Part shown: piece by piece, positions 33,873 to 45,997 of the stretch
Position numbering within the stretch: the stretch's first letter is position 1
How the letters are laid out: each line of letters begins with the position of its first letter
NCBI GenBank assembly: GCA_917880885.1
Contig: OU862923.1
Span: forward strand, 23,596,770 to 23,660,769
Origin: Limnephilus marmoratus
Lineage: Eukaryota; Arthropoda; Insecta; Trichoptera; Limnephilidae
DNA length: 64,000 bases
Direction of reading: 5' to 3'
Made by a program: the position numbers and the translations under genes
The notes under the pieces: model-generated
The model's database searches: none
What the model saw: only the letters and a program-made list of their open reading frames with translations
Told to the model about the DNA's origin: nothing

Positions 33873-34501
33873 CAGTACCGGATTATCCCTAAGGCAGAGT
33901 AGGCAACTGCCTAGGGGGCCCGCATTGGCTAGGGGCCCCGCGTCCCGAGAAAAACTGACTTGCTTCAATTAGTGAGCATCGAAGTTTCGGAAAAAGTCAG
34001 TTTTCAAGATGTTTTCATTTTTTTTTATTAGAAACATTTACAGGTTAATAACATTAGGTACACGCATTAAATAAAATAACAAATTATTATAATAATTAGC
34101 TTTTAACCCAATAAATAACTAATGTTCATATCATGCACAAACAATAAATAAAAAGTCTATAATTAAAACAAATATATAATCATAGTTGTATTTTACTTTT
34201 CTTTACATCTTTTTGTTGCAACATTACTTAGTATCTGAAGTGATTGAAGGTGCCGTGTGTGGTTTATATTGGCATTTGTTTTGTTTTATTTCTAATTATA
34301 TGTTTAAAATATAAATGTTGTACAAGCTTCAGTATGCACTACCTGTCTGCTTGCAAAAATTCTTTGGGAAAGGTTGTCTGGAAGAGATCACTTTAGTGAC
34401 AATAAAATTACGTTTTGGTAGAAAAAAGAAAAAAAAAATTTGGAAGTTCGAGAAGGGTAAAGTGCAGTGGCGGACTAAACTCGTCAGAAGCCCCGGGCGG
34501 C

Positions 34502-34537
34502 AAATTTGAATGAACCCCCCCCCCCCCCCCCCCCCTT
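34502..34537. repeat. Poly-C tract
   Basis: About 21 consecutive C from 34517; a second C run is at 35281-35293. Such runs are slippage-prone. Confidence 0.8.
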
Positions 34538-34618
34538 TAGTGAAGTTGATGTAATTTTACAAGTTTTTTATTCAGTTCACACGGGCCTCTGACTCTGGGG
34601 GGGGCTATACACACCACC

Positions 34619-35327
34619 ATGTTCCCTTGATCAAATCCTAAACAAGACTTTAAGGACACTGCAAAAAAAATATTTTTATTCATTTTCTGAAAGATGCATT
34701 TGTTAATAATGCTCTCACTATTTGAGGAACATGGTAAAATTGATGGAGATAAAGCACTTTATATGAAACCGTTTTTAACAGTTTGTATGTTGAATTATCC
34801 TCAGCAAAACTGAAAGCGTTTTTCTCGAAAGTTTTTTAACACGTTTTTCAACCTGGTTGACAACATATTAAAAAAAAAACTATACATTCGATTTGCATGC
34901 ACCAAGTAACGTAATATGTTTTCCTAGGTAGTCAGAGGGAGTTTTTATTTTTGGCAGCATTTTGAAGTGAAAAACGCGATTTTCGCAAAAAAAATTCGGT
35001 GAATTTTTTATTTTAAAATGGTAAAAAAAACTCATCGCATCGGTCAAGTCAAGTCAAGTCAAGATTTTGAGTTATGATGTTCACAAACTTCAGAAATATT
35101 GTTTGCGAGAAAACGATTAAAAATTTTTATACTCGAAATAGAATCGAGCATGTGGGCCGGTCGCTTGAAACGCTGTACCTTCGTTAGTTTTGCTCCGATT
35201 TATTTGAAATTTTGACACAATACTCAATATACTGACATGTTTTACATTCAGAAAAAAATAAAGTTTTAAAACTTTGCCTACCCCCCCCCCCCCTTAAAGT
35301 TTTCTTAAGTTTTTGATCAAGGGAACA
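34619..35327. mobile_element. Innermost inverted-repeat element
   Basis: TGTTCCCTTGATCAAA at about 34619-34634 and its complement TTTGATCAAGGGAACA ending near 35327. AAGACTTTAAGG-like and CTTTAAGG blocks follow inside each end. No clear target duplication and no coding frame. Confidence 0.55.
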
Positions 35328-35459
35328 AGGAGGCGTTTGGAGGCCCCTTCAACCTCCTCCTCCCCCTCCCCCTCCACCCCCCCGTTAGTTGGTAAGGGGG
35401 GTCTCGAGACGTGCGTCGCCTAGGGGCCCCGACATGGTTAATCCGGCTCTGGTTGGACC

Positions 35460-36062
35460 CCAAAAAGTTTGACTTAATCTTGAAAATCCAAAAATTTCCC
35501 CCAGAAGCTGTGCACAATGTTTCTAAACTGTGTAAAATTGAAAGATGTCGGCTGTTGATAGAGCTGCGACGGTTTGCACAACAATACAGCAACTTCATAG
35601 CGGCAGAGTCCACCGAGAACTACGGAGATAGATGCAGTGACGAAGAAGACGATTTGGACCCAACGGCAGCGGAAACAAATGCCGACATTTACTGCTCTGA
35701 AAATAGACAATGTTTCCAGTGTTTGACATGTGCTTTTTCTGTTCTGTTTGAACTTACTCAATCTCAATGACGTTATATTTATTTATATAACGTCATTGCT
35801 CAATCTGGACTGTTTACCAACCTGTATATTGTATATAAATTTGTTCTTACCATACCTTGTACCCAAGTCACATGTGAACGAGATTTTTCTTAACTTAAAA
35901 TCGTCAAAAATCGACTTCGGTGGTCCTTAGGCCAAGACCTTATGTCCAGTCTGCTTTTTATTAATGTTGAGAGGGATTTATTTTATAATTTGGACAAAAA
36001 TAAAATAATAGATGAAGTAGCTTTAACAAGTGAGTTGCTTATAAAGAAACTGTTACTTTAGG
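35460..36062 (+). pseudogene. hAT transposase fragment, part 2 with dimerisation region
   Basis: Continues the outer element's frame after the insertion (KKFDLILKIQKFPPEAVHNV near 35462, acidic CSDEEDDLDP near 35635). After a stop near 35768 and a frame change, the hAT C-terminal signature appears: IPCTQVTCERDFS (about 35850-35890), SSLLFINVERDL (about 35946-35980), then DEVALTSELLIKKL before a stop near 36060. Several lesions. The catalytic core is largely deleted. Confidence 0.75.
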
Positions 36063-36647
36063 GCTAGGGGAGCAAAATGTCGAATCATTTCAGTTAAGTT
36101 AAGCCCCTTCTATTCTAGTATACAACATTGTAAACTGTTAAACACACAGGATTTTTTTTAAATGTTAGTATAATTTTTCTAATCCCTAAAATCCGTTTGT
36201 CATTATTTTTACCACACAAATAATTTTGACATAATTCATTAATGCTTTGGTGTGAATAAAATTCTGCCTTTATTTTGAACTCCGTTATAATTATTGGCAG
36301 TTCTGCAGCATGTGTTTAGTAGTGTTGTGGTATCCTAAAAATACTGTGAATTTCTTATTTCAATAAGTCAACAAAAGTCGAAAATCATAATATTCGTATA
36401 AAAACCTATCTGAATTTCTTCTTCTTTATAGGTGCCAATATAGCGTAGAAACGCGTTTTCATTGTTTTCAAGCACCTAATTTTCAAAAACTATCCGGGGG
36501 AGGCCCCCGAACCCCCCGTTTTCTGAAGGCCCACCCCCCCCCCACCGCACGTTAGGGGGCCCCTTTACAGGTTTTAGCGGAGGGCCCCAAATGGTCCCAG
36601 TCCGGGCCTGAATAGAAGTATATTTTACAAGAATTTTAATTTTTTTT

Positions 36648-36963
36648 TTACATGAGATTCACACAGGAGGCCCTGAGAAAAATAATTTCCCTGGATATCT
36701 TTGGGGATGCTGTGTGGAGGGTTTTTTTAAGGAAAGGAAGGAGAGAAGAGTTCTAGGAAAGAAAAAGGTTTAAAGGGTGGATAGGAATCTGGGGTTCAGT
36801 ATGTCCTGGTCATCCGCCTCCAAGACCTAGACAACCTCACCCCATGAACCCGGGCACCCCTGCTAAATCACCAAATGTGGCGAACCCCTTGGGGTGACCT
36901 ATGGCGGAGGTGTTGATTATCCAATAAAGGTTCCCGGGTGGCGGTACCCATTCCCGCCTCCCA
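36648..36963 (-). repeat. Dispersed repeat family B copy
   Basis: The minus strand runs GGGAGGCGGGAATGGGTACC, GTTCATGGGGTGAGGTTGTC through GCATCCCCAAAGATATC to GGCCTCCTGTGTGAAT...T(n). It ends in a T run on the plus strand, as expected for an A-tailed retroposon in this orientation. Confidence 0.75.
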
Positions 36964-38425
36964 AATAAAAATGATAGAAGTGGAATGGATTCTCCGCAAT
37001 TTAAAGGTGTTATTCGTCTCGTCGTTTTTTCACTATGGGTTTTTATGGTTTTCACTTCGAATTAAGATCATTTCTAAAGGAATCTTGCAACACGTGTTGT
37101 GTGCGATTTACAGTTGACAAGGAGACTCTATCACGGCGGTTAATTGTGAACAATAATGTCATGGGGGAAAAAGAGGGGAAAGGAACAAAACATTGCAATT
37201 GAATAAAAATGTTTTTATTCCCAAAGAAACACAAAAATAATTCGTCGAGCGTAGCCAATTATAATTGTCGCTAACGCTGAGTATCTCCTGCATTTTGTCA
37301 CACTATTTTAACAGGAATACAATTCTGTCCCGTTGTTTTGCACAAAATTTACGATATTCGTTAAATATCTTTTTTGTAGCTGAGTCAATATTTGACTCTT
37401 CTGATTAAGTTCAGGTACCAATAAGTAAAAATTGTAAGCGAAATATATTTGTTTAATGGTTCTTTGAAAGTTATCTTTAAAAAAATCCCAGAAAAGCTTT
37501 CAAATTGATTGCCAGAAAAGCTTTCAAATTGATTCCCACAAAAGTTTTAAAAATATTGCTGAGCTGGTGTAAAAAAGATAAAAGATAAGAAGTAAAACTT
37601 AAAACTATACGCACGCTTGACTTGGGCAGTAAGCTGGTGAATTTGTGACGAGAGCGTTACGAAAAGCGAGGCGAACGGTAGTTGAGAGGGAGATATAAGT
37701 TAGTGAAGATAGAAAAAGAGAGAGTTACGTTTCGTATTTACTGTAGGGGCAAGAGAGAGAGGTGCGAGTACACATTTTCTTTCTCTCTTTCTCTCATAGC
37801 CAGTTAAGTTTCGTATATCTAAGATACAGTGCAGGCCTATTGTAGGAGCAAGAGAGAGTAGTGCTCGAGCACATTTTCACGCACTTCTTTAGTTTCATCA
37901 TATAGATGGAACTAAAGAAGTTTTTCTTCAGTCTTGTGGTTTAAAGCACACGCATTTTTTTAAATATAATTGGCAATAAAAACAGAAATTAACCAAATAG
38001 AACTCACCTCGTACATCGCTTCCTTCAATTTTTCACAAAAGTTCGCACATTTAAGGTGAATTTATTGTACAACCGTGTTTTATGAAAGTTTCTGTGTTAT
38101 TTTCATTACAAAGCATTGAAACTGCTTCATAAAATGGCTTACTTGCTGTTTAACATACAACGATTCGACAAATAGGAAAGTTTCTTTGCAAAGACGGTAT
38201 TATAGTTCTTAATTGAAAATCAATGAGGATTTACTAAAAATTTAATAGGGGAAAATGAAATGTATGTAATCTACGTAAGTGACTCAAGATCTTTACCATC
38301 AGTATGATATGAAGGAATAAAATCATCGGAATATTTATTTTATATAAATACAACAAAAGCCATTAAAACTACATCCTAAACCAATATTATGTGTATAGCG
38401 GAATGTTAATGGCAAATATAAATGT
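36964..38425. other. No supported gene; local duplications and a hairpin
   Basis: Direct repeat CCAGAAAAGCTTTCAAATTG twice (about 37488-37533). A roughly 70-bp diverged duplication sharing GGGCAAGAGAGAGA/GGAGCAAGAGAGAG (about 37740-37875). A hairpin at 37879-37921. No coding motif. Confidence 0.4.
37879..37921. other. 17-bp-stem hairpin
   Basis: ACTTCTTTAGTTTCATC, a loop of about 5 nt (ATATA), then GATGGAACTAAAGAAGT: one G-T wobble. It is shorter than a typical miRNA precursor and has no flanking support. Confidence 0.5.
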
Positions 38426-38429
38426 CGCC

Positions 38430-38730
38430 ACTAATACTGGTCACTTTCCATCGATAAATTTACCTGTATTTCAATGGAAGATGCAGTTAGAGTAATTAGA
38501 GTCTTTGATTCCTTCAACACCTGTGCACAGTAGGGAAAAATGCCAAACACGCACCAAAAATATGAAGTTGAAATATGTCACATGAGAACGGGTCATTTCT
38601 CGACACGTTCTTGAATTCAATAGCTAGTGTTTCCTCCCTCCTACAACATGGGTATCTTTAAAAGATCCATGTTCACTTCTTTCTTTCCGAAAAAAGATCC
38701 AACTCACGGATCCCCAAAGATGACATAGGT
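38430..38730 (+). repeat. Dispersed repeat shared with 50150-50450, ending in family B tail
   Basis: Blocks TATTTCAATGGAAGATGC, GAAA-ACGCCAAACAC-like and CGTTCTTG..TTCAA..AGCTGTTTCCTC recur in order at 50150-50350. The 3' end GATCCCCAAAGATGACATAG is the family B tail, so this may be a family B relative with a different 5' part. Confidence 0.6.
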
Positions 38731-39264
38731 CACTGTTACTGGCGAACGTTACAGGGCCATGATAAACGACTTCTTACTTCCGGAATTGGATGAGCGGGGC
38801 TTGGTGAACATGTGGTTTCAACAAGACGGTGCAACCACGCACACAGCACGAGCCACATTGGATATTGTGAAGGAAGCATTTCCTGGTCGCGTAATCTCTC
38901 GCTTTGGCGATTTGGTATGGCCAGCAAGATTGCCCGATTTAATCATCGCAGACTTCTTTCTCTGGGGCTATTTGAAGTCGCGGATTTACGCCAATCGCAG
39001 CCCTTAAGGAGAATATTCGACAGGAATGCGAACAGTTATCACCGGAAATCTTGCGGGAAAGTCATGAAAAATGCGATAAAACGGGCACAAATGTGTATCA
39101 ACACTGGCGGCAGCCACTTGACGGATATCATCTTTTTTACTTGACAGAAAAAATTTTAAAAGTCCAAATAAAGATTTCTATTACTCAAAATCTTTTTATT
39201 TTTATTTAGTAAAAAAGTTATTCAAAAACATAATTGGATTATTAATTTTGCGCCACTCTGTATA
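38731..39264 (+). pseudogene. Mariner-type transposase remnant with 3' terminal repeat
   Basis: Reads TGERYRAMINDFLLPELDE, then FQQDGATTHTARAT (second catalytic aspartate), RFGDLVWPARLPDL (third) and FLWGYLKSRIYAN. The frame shifts near 39003 and continues ENIRQEC-like, MKNAIKRAQMCINTGGSHLT and DIIF. The N-terminal half and first aspartate are missing. TGCGCCACTCTGTATA at the right edge (39249-39264) resembles the TIR that ends such elements. It is a different subgroup from the mariner at 6240. Confidence 0.85.
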
Positions 39265-39459
39265 ATTACAGACTTACAACTTCGTCGCTACTGCCATACA
39301 TTGGTATCATATATATAATCAAATTTTAATTTCAAAAAGATTATTGACAGACGAAAACCATAGACAAAATATATTTATTTCGTCATAGACTTGTATTTTC
39401 TGGCTATCAAATTAAATTAAAAAAGGGCTAACTTCACATAAAGAGGTTCAACTCTCAAA

Positions 39460-40337
39460 ATGACCCGGTCTACTCAAGTGATGGATTTATTAACAGAAAT
39501 GAAGCAGGAATTTCAAAAACTTCGTAAGGACATCACTGACTTTAAGGTCACGATCGATTACTGTGCTAACAAAATTGATGATTTCTCTAAACAAATAAAA
39601 GAAATGGATAAAAAAAAAAAAAAATTGAGAAAAACGAAAACGATATTTCAGTCATCAAGAGTGAACTAAAAGATGTACAACGAAAATTGAATGATATAGA
39701 ACACACAAACAAATCGTGCAACATCGAAATCTGAGGAGTTCCTGAAAAAAACAACGAAAACCTTTTGGAAATCATTAATGAAATAGGTTCAACCGTCAAA
39801 CTCGACCTCGCGGATTTAGAAATAAATAATTTCTTCAGAATCCGACGGGACCTGAAAACTTCGGATGATGTGCCTACCCCTTAACGAGTGCGTCCGATAA
39901 TAGTGAAATTTAGCAAACAACTAAAAAGAGACAACTTCCTTGCGGCAGTAAAAACATTTAACATGAAACAAAAACTTAAAGAGGATAAAATAAACACAAC
40001 CCACTTGAAGAAGTTCACCGCACAAAAAAAAGAGCCCATTTTCATAAGTGAGCACCTCACTACACACAAGAAAAAAATTCTGAGGCTTACAAAAAAATTT
40101 GCAAAAGAACAAAACTACGCTTTTGCATGGTCACGAAATGGACGATGCTACCTTAGGAAGACACCTACGTCCAAGATTATGGTGATCTCCCACGAAGATC
40201 AATTATCGCCAGAATCACTGATTAAACAGTCCGATGTACTCGCACATCCAAACCAACACATTGCTGGAAAAAAAAAACTAATTCGGAATTTTCCAATACG
40301 ACAGGATTTAAATAAATATACATCTTACAATGATTAA
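39460..40337 (+). pseudogene. LINE ORF1 (coiled coil plus RRM-like RNA-binding)
   Basis: ORF1 proteins bind the LINE RNA as a chaperone. The ATG at 39460 opens a heptad-like coiled coil (VMDLLTEMKQEFQKLRKDIT and following) ending in a lysine run. The A13 run at about 39609-39622 shifts the frame. The next frame gives KSCNIEI, a stop (TGA 39732), GVPEKNNENLLEIINEIGST, NFFRIRRDL, a stop (TAA 39882), then VRPIIVKFSKQLKRDNFLAA and LTKKFAKEQNYAFAWSRNGR. This resembles L1-type ORF1p core and C-terminal domains. It ends at a TGA or TAA near 40335, overlapping the ORF2 start. Confidence 0.75.
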
Positions 40338-43117
40338 TTGCATATATATGAATATCAGGGGAATGAGGACTAAAGTTGATGAGATACACGAAAACATCCT
40401 TATCAACGAATACGACTTAGTAAGCCTAACAGAGACATGATTGAAGGAATCTATCTGCGACCAGGAATTAGTAGACAACCGGTATGAGGTATTTCGGAGA
40501 GATAGACTACACAAGATAAAAAAAAGATGGAGGAGGAGTCATGATTGCTGTATCAAGAAAACTGGAGGTGAAGAGAATGGCGCATTGGGAATGTCAAGCA
40601 GAAGACTTGTGGATCCAACTCAATATAAATATTAACAATAGGAGTGTCAAGATAAATGTTTGCACAGTATATCTACCGCCAAATGAAGAAGAATCTGTTG
40701 TAAGCTCATTTTTAAGCAATCTTCGGAATGTGTACTTAGCAACACCAAACCAACACATTTTAATGTTTGGAGATTTCAATAAGTCTAACATTCATTGGAT
40801 TCCCGATGAAACACACAATTTATTACCTTTCACCACAAACACAAATACAATCACCTCTGACATCATCGATACCCTATCATTCTGCAATCTTAAATAATTT
40901 AACGGAATTGTTAACCAACAATCCAAAATCCTGGATCTCATTTTATCAGACAAAGAAGACATATCAGTAACTCGATCTTTATTTCCACTAAGCAAAGAAG
41001 ATCCATACCACCCTGCTCTAGAAATAAATTTTCTTTTTGATTTTCTACCTAATCTAGAAAACCGTAACGCCCCGAGCCCAAACTTTTATAAAGCTGACTA
41101 TGACTCAATTAACACAATTCTTCGTGAGACTGATTGGGAATTCATTAATCAGGGCAATACAGATCAATCTGTCGATCAGTTTTATAGTATACTCTACCAG
41201 ATTATCTCTTCTCATGTTCCTATTAAAACAAAAAATAAACACTTTCCTAAGTGGTACTCGCAAGATCTCATTCGTTTGATAAAGGAAAAAAACAAATTTC
41301 ATAAAAAATATAAAAAATATGGTAATGAACTAGATCATTTATCTTTCAATCTGATTAGAACCAGAACGAAGAATCTTATAAGAATTTGTTTTCATAAACA
41401 TTTAGATTTAATTAAACAAAACTTATAATCTAACCCGAAAGATTTCTGGAAATTTGCAAAAAGCAAATATAAAAACACAACCAACATACCAAAAGAAATG
41501 CACCTAAATGATATAAAAACTACACAAGGTCAAGATATCTGCCGACTTTTTTCTAAGCACTTTCAATCTATTTATAAACCACAAAATGCAAACTTTTCAC
41601 CACAAATATCTGATGATTTCTGCAACGAAAGCCTCGGTATGATCAATATTTCGCCCTCAACTATATTAATTAAATGTAAGAATTTAAGAACCAATAAGGG
41701 ATCAGGTCCTGATGGTATTCCGCCTATTTTTTTCAAAACATGCAGAGATGTTCTTGCCAGACCACTTAGTGTACTTTTCAACAAATCACTACAAGAAGGT
41801 GTTTTTCCAGTCAAATGGAAAACGGCTTTTTTAACTCCTATCTTTAAGAAAGGTTGTAAGAGCGATATACAAAATTATAGACCCATCTCTAAGCTTGACT
41901 GCATAGGAAAGTTGTTTGAATCAATAATATATGACTGTCTATTAGCCCATGTAAGTAAATATATCATCATTGAGCAACACGGGTTTTTCCCTAGGCATTC
42001 CACAACAACGAATCTTCTTGAATACTACCAATTCATCCGCGATAACATCGAAAAGCATTTACAAGTGGATGCCATCTACACGGATTTTTGCAAAGCCTTC
42101 GACCAGTTAAATCAATCATTACTCATCAAGAAACTGAAAAAGTTTGGCGTAAATGGAAATACTCTGAAATGGTTCGAAAGTTACATTACTAATAGAAAAC
42201 TACAAGTAGTTGTAGGAGGGTACTCCGCGGATCTTTTTACGGCAACGTCGGGAATTCCGCAGGGCTCACATCTTGGACCGTTACTGTTTTTAATATTTAT
42301 CAACGACATAGTTTTAGGAATAAAAAAATCAAAGTATCTCCTGTTTGCCGATGACCTTAAGTTGTACAAAAAAATAACATCATTAGAAGATTGCGCCGAT
42401 TTGCAAAAAGACTTATCATCACTTCATGAATGGTGCACACTAAATGATTTATATTTTAACGAAAACAAATGTGCTGTAATTTCCTTCACAAAAAACATCA
42501 ATAAATTTTCAAACACATATCACATTAACAATGTCGCATTACGTAACACAACTTCAATTAAAGACTTGGGCGTGACATTTGACTCTTCACTTAGCTTCAA
42601 TAAACATGAAGATGCAATTTCAAAATGTGCATCACAAGTATTAGGATTAACGCTAAGAATCACAAACTGTTTTAAAAGTGCAGAATTAACATTAACATTA
42701 TATAAATCAATTGTGCGAAGTATCCTCGAATATGCATCCACAATTTGGTCTCCCAATTATGAAATTCATAATTATAGGATCGAATCCACACAAAGAAAAT
42801 TAACCCGTGTAATTGCTTATCGTGAAGGTATATTTGATCAATTTGGAACGTACAAAGACCGAAATTCACACTATAAACTACACTCTCTAACAGCCAGACG
42901 TAAACTTTCTGATGTATTACTTTTACACAAAATTATACACTCATCAGTTGATACACCAAACATTTTGTCCCAAATTAACATTAACACATCATCAAGAAAG
43001 TCAACAAGGAGGATGAAAGACATTTTCTATATTAAAGCCTACCTCACAAATATAGGGTATTTCTCCACTTTACCACGAACACTGAGAACGCTATACATTG
43101 CTCTAATAAAGAAATAG
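40330..43117 (+). pseudogene. LINE ORF2 (endonuclease and reverse transcriptase)
   Basis: Starts with APE-type endonuclease residues MINCIYMNIRGMRTKVDEI and LVSLTET. Then TGA (40438), a frameshift in the A run near 40519-40526, MFGDFNKSNIHW (about 40762, the GDFN catalytic block), TAA (40895), DPYHPALEI (about 41002, terminal histidine block) and TAA (41426). From 41498 to 43117 the frame is open for 539 codons with SGPDGIPP, NYRPI, TDFCKAFD, SGIPQGSHLGP and catalytic FADD at residues 283-286 of that frame. No RNase H. Pieces on either side of each stop stay in one frame, so only one indel is needed to explain ORF2. Confidence 0.85.
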
Positions 43118-43430
43118 ACATTTTTAATGACCAATTTAAACATTTCAAAAAAAAAGTTTTACCTTTTATCATATCAAGCTGATACTGTGATGAAGCCCTT
43201 TATTTATAGAGAGGCAATATTGTACCTACCAAATCAGCGTCTCACCAGTACAGGTAACAATCATAAATTGTTTATGAACATTTACCTACCATGTACTTAC
43301 CTTTTACCCATTCCTACTTGTCATTCACCTCAGCTTAATTACTTTTGTTACTATCTTTTGTTATTATTATCATTTCATTTATTTGTTATTATACAATCAC
43401 TATGTTAATATTAAAATAAAATAAATAAAC

Positions 43431-44165
43431 ATAGATTACAAATATATTTTTAGAGCATATTAGCGCATTTCTATTACACACACGCAAGCCAGATACATTT
43501 AGTAGGTACCTTGTAACTTTCAGCACATTTACTTGAAATCATTTTCATTTCATCCACATTTATTATATTGTTACGGATGCACATAAATCTTTCCTCCATA
43601 TTTTTCATTCTAGCTGTCAGAGACCCCATTTTCAGTGCATTCAGTTTTCTTCTTCTTTCATCCCCTTATTGCCATTCCCTTTGACGTCATAAATAATGTT
43701 GAAACCCATCCCCAGTGCAATAAACCATGCACTTTTGTTCGAAGGCATTGATTCATAGAATATGCCATTTCGGACAGAGCGGTTATGTCGAACATGATGC
43801 TAGAATATATTGTGAAAATTATTCATGCATTCAATGATTTCACTCGCACATATGTATAGGAACGTTGAAGTATAGATAACATTTAACTCAATATTTTTAC
43901 AGGGGGAATAATTTATTGAGAAAACCTCAAATTTTAATATTTGATCATTCTGTCAAATAATATATTGTAATGTAAGATAATGTCAACGACTTTCAAAAGA
44001 AAAACATGAAACAGAAAAATCAGAAAAAGATTTGGTATTGAACCATTATCAAAATCTACACCGGTTCAGTTGCGACAGTGCGACTGAAATGGGATAGGTT
44101 TTGTTGTGCAAAATCATCTACGAATCCTATACCGTTTCAGTTGCCTACGCGCTTTTTTTTTCTTT
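43431..44165. other. No supported gene
   Basis: A short stretch AACAGAAAAATCAGAAAAA near 44009 resembles the body of SINE family E. Nothing else recognised. Confidence 0.4.
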
Positions 44166-44167
44166 TT

Positions 44168-44567
44168 ACATGAATACCGCACAGTCCTAACTGCTCCCGT
44201 TTGGAGCCAGTGGGACTATGGCATCCCCTATTGGGGTATGTTGTGAGGCTAAAGGTAGTGGAGAGGGGAAGGAGATAGGGAAGATGAAGGTGGGGAAGTA
44301 CCTGGCTATTCAGATCTGGTCACCAAACACGGCAGATGCCATTTCAAGCAACATTTCAATTCTGAATGGTGGTCTTACACCAGGGCGATACTGAGAGTAT
44401 CTTCCACTCTGGAACGTGCCGCAAATATACTATATATTATTTTAAATGAATAAATTGTGAAATAACACAAACTAATCAAATAAAATTTATTTGCCACGCC
44501 GGGATTCGATCCCGCGACCTTTGGAGTGTGAGTCAAGAGCCTTGCCACTGGACTACGCCGGCCGTCA
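44168..44567 (-). repeat. tRNA-derived SINE, family A, copy 2
   Basis: The minus strand starts with a good tRNA-like head (GTAGTCCAGTGGCAAGGCTC, B box GGGATCGAATCCCGG), then GTTTGTGTTATTTCACAATT, GCGGCACGTTCCAGAGTGGA, and ends with CATAGTCCCACTGGCTCC and GGTATTCATGTAAAAAG. Best-preserved copy; total about 400 bp. Confidence 0.85.
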
Positions 44568-44569
44568 AA

Positions 44570-45160
44570 TCATTCACAAAGTCTTTTCTGTTTCAGTAAC
44601 GGTGACGAATATATTAAATTTATAGAGTAGCTTTTGTTTGTTAATTTACTTTGTTATAGGTATATTTATATTCATAAAAACATATTATAACATATTTCAT
44701 AGCTTGCATTATATTCCCAAAAGTTAAGAAACTCATTGACAAAAATATGTATTGCTAGTTATTATGTATCAACATGTACTGTTACTATAATATACAATTA
44801 TGTTATTATAACGTATAATGTATGTTACTAAATTTTGCGAAGTTTGAAGAATAAAACATTTATAATGATTTAAATGTGTCGGGTTCCCACCCAGGCGTCG
44901 TAAGTTCAATTCTACTGCTGGCTAAGTCCTTCATCATTGCACAAGCAACTAATGAGACTAGTACAAGTATTTCACATATTATCATGTATTATTTGTAACT
45001 CAGAACTCTATTTTCGAAGTGAAACTTCTATAGCCCCGCTGTGATTTGGATTTCGGATGAAACGGAAATGACGATTACTGCACTTGCGACGCATCAACTG
45101 CGCTCATTGGCCGCTTTGATTATGATGTCATTTTTAAAGGCTCGTATTGTTTTTTTGTTT
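44570..45160. other. No supported gene; old dispersed repeat
   Basis: The stretch around 44880-44955 is related to about 1340-1420. A 71-codon frame at 45041-45256 has no motif and runs into family B. Confidence 0.4.
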
Positions 45161-45164
45161 TTTT

Positions 45165-45492
45165 TTTGCATGAGCTCCACATACGAGACCCGGAGAAAAA
45201 TAATTTCCCTCTGGGCCTATGTCATCTTTGGGGATGCTGTGTGGAGGGTTTTTTAAGGAAAGGAAGGAGAGGAGAGTTCTGGGAAGGAAAAGGGTTTAAG
45301 GGGTGGGTAGGAATCTGAGGTTCAGTATGTCCCGGTCATCCGCCTCCAAGATCTAGACAAACCTCACCCCATGATCCGGGCACCCCTGCTAAATCACCAA
45401 ACTTAGCGAACCACTTGGGGTGACCTATGGCAGAGGTGTTGGATATCCAATAAAGGTTCCCGGGGCGGCGGTACCCATTCCCGCCTCCCAAA
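45165..45492 (-). repeat. Dispersed repeat family B copy
   Basis: Minus strand: GGGAGGCGGGAATGGGTACC, CTCTGCCATAGGTCACCCCA, CATCCCCAAAGATGACATAG. Close in sequence to the copy at 36648. Confidence 0.75.
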
Positions 45493-45554
45493 TTAATTTT
45501 TTTATAATTTTCATTCTCTCTTTTTTTTTTACTTTTGAAAGTTATCCCCATCAA

Positions 45555-45715
45555 CGTAATATATCATTGAAGAAGAAGATGACAACAATAATCTAAACGA
45601 AAATACGAAAGAGAACAAGACACAAGAGAAAAAAGACAATGGTCTAACCGGGACGTGCGCGTTAACCAATTTCGCTATTGCCACCTTCTGACAAGCCGTC
45701 ACAAATGTCAATCTC
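45555..45715 (-). repeat. tRNA-derived SINE, family D copy
   Basis: Minus strand: body TTTTTTCTCTTGTGTCTTGT and TCGTTTAGATTATTG. The tRNA-like T arm is damaged (GACCATTG after GTTA). Sits between two family B pieces. Confidence 0.55.
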
Positions 45716-45812
45716 AAAACGTAGCGAACCACTTGGGGTGACCTATAGCAGTGGTGTTGGTTATCCAATAAAGGTTTCCGGGGCGGCGGTACCCATTCCC
45801 GCCTCTTAAATT
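45716..45812 (-). repeat. Family B 5' fragment
   Basis: Minus strand begins GAGGCGGGAATGGGTACC and stops after GGTTCGCTACGTTT where the family D SINE adjoins. Confidence 0.75.
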
Positions 45813-45997
45813 GAAAAGTTGGTTGAGATATGAAACGGAAATTACGCTAGGTCTGCGCTCATTGGTCGCTTTGATTATGGACCTCACTTTTCAAGTATTG
45901 GTTGTGATTGTCCTGGTAAAGTTTCGCTTCTACCGCGTATAAACTGTACTCGATTATTTTTATTTTATTTTATCACAATTCTAATTTTGACACTTGA

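Larger units (their letters stand above)
33873..35451. mobile_element. Second hAT-like element, nested
   Basis: Ends CAGTACCGGATTATCC (33873) and GGTTAATCCGGCTCTG (ending 35451) with a perfect 8-bp duplication GTTGGACC (33865-33872, 35452-35459). Both subterminal parts carry CTAGGGGCCC. No transposase frame. A 3' piece starting CAGTGGCGGACTAAAC at about 34466 may be a further hAT-like end. Confidence 0.85.
33596..36610 (+). mobile_element. hAT element, outer of a three-level nest
   Basis: Inverted ends CAGGCCCGGACTGG (33596) and CCAGTCCGGGCCTG-like (ending 36610) are flanked by a perfect 8-bp duplication AATAGAAG (33588-33595, 36611-36618), diagnostic for hAT. Without the nested insert it is about 1.43 kb and retains pieces of a transposase on the plus strand. 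Confidence 0.9.
39424..43430 (+). mobile_element. Near full-length Jockey-type LINE with lesions
   Basis: Contains a short 5' leader, ORF1, a complete ORF2 with endonuclease and RT, a 3' UTR of about 300 bp and an A-rich tail AAAATAAAATAAATAAAC (43413-43430). ORF1 carries one frameshift and two stops; ORF2 carries one frameshift and three stops. The copy is dead but young enough to align throughout. Confidence 0.85.
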
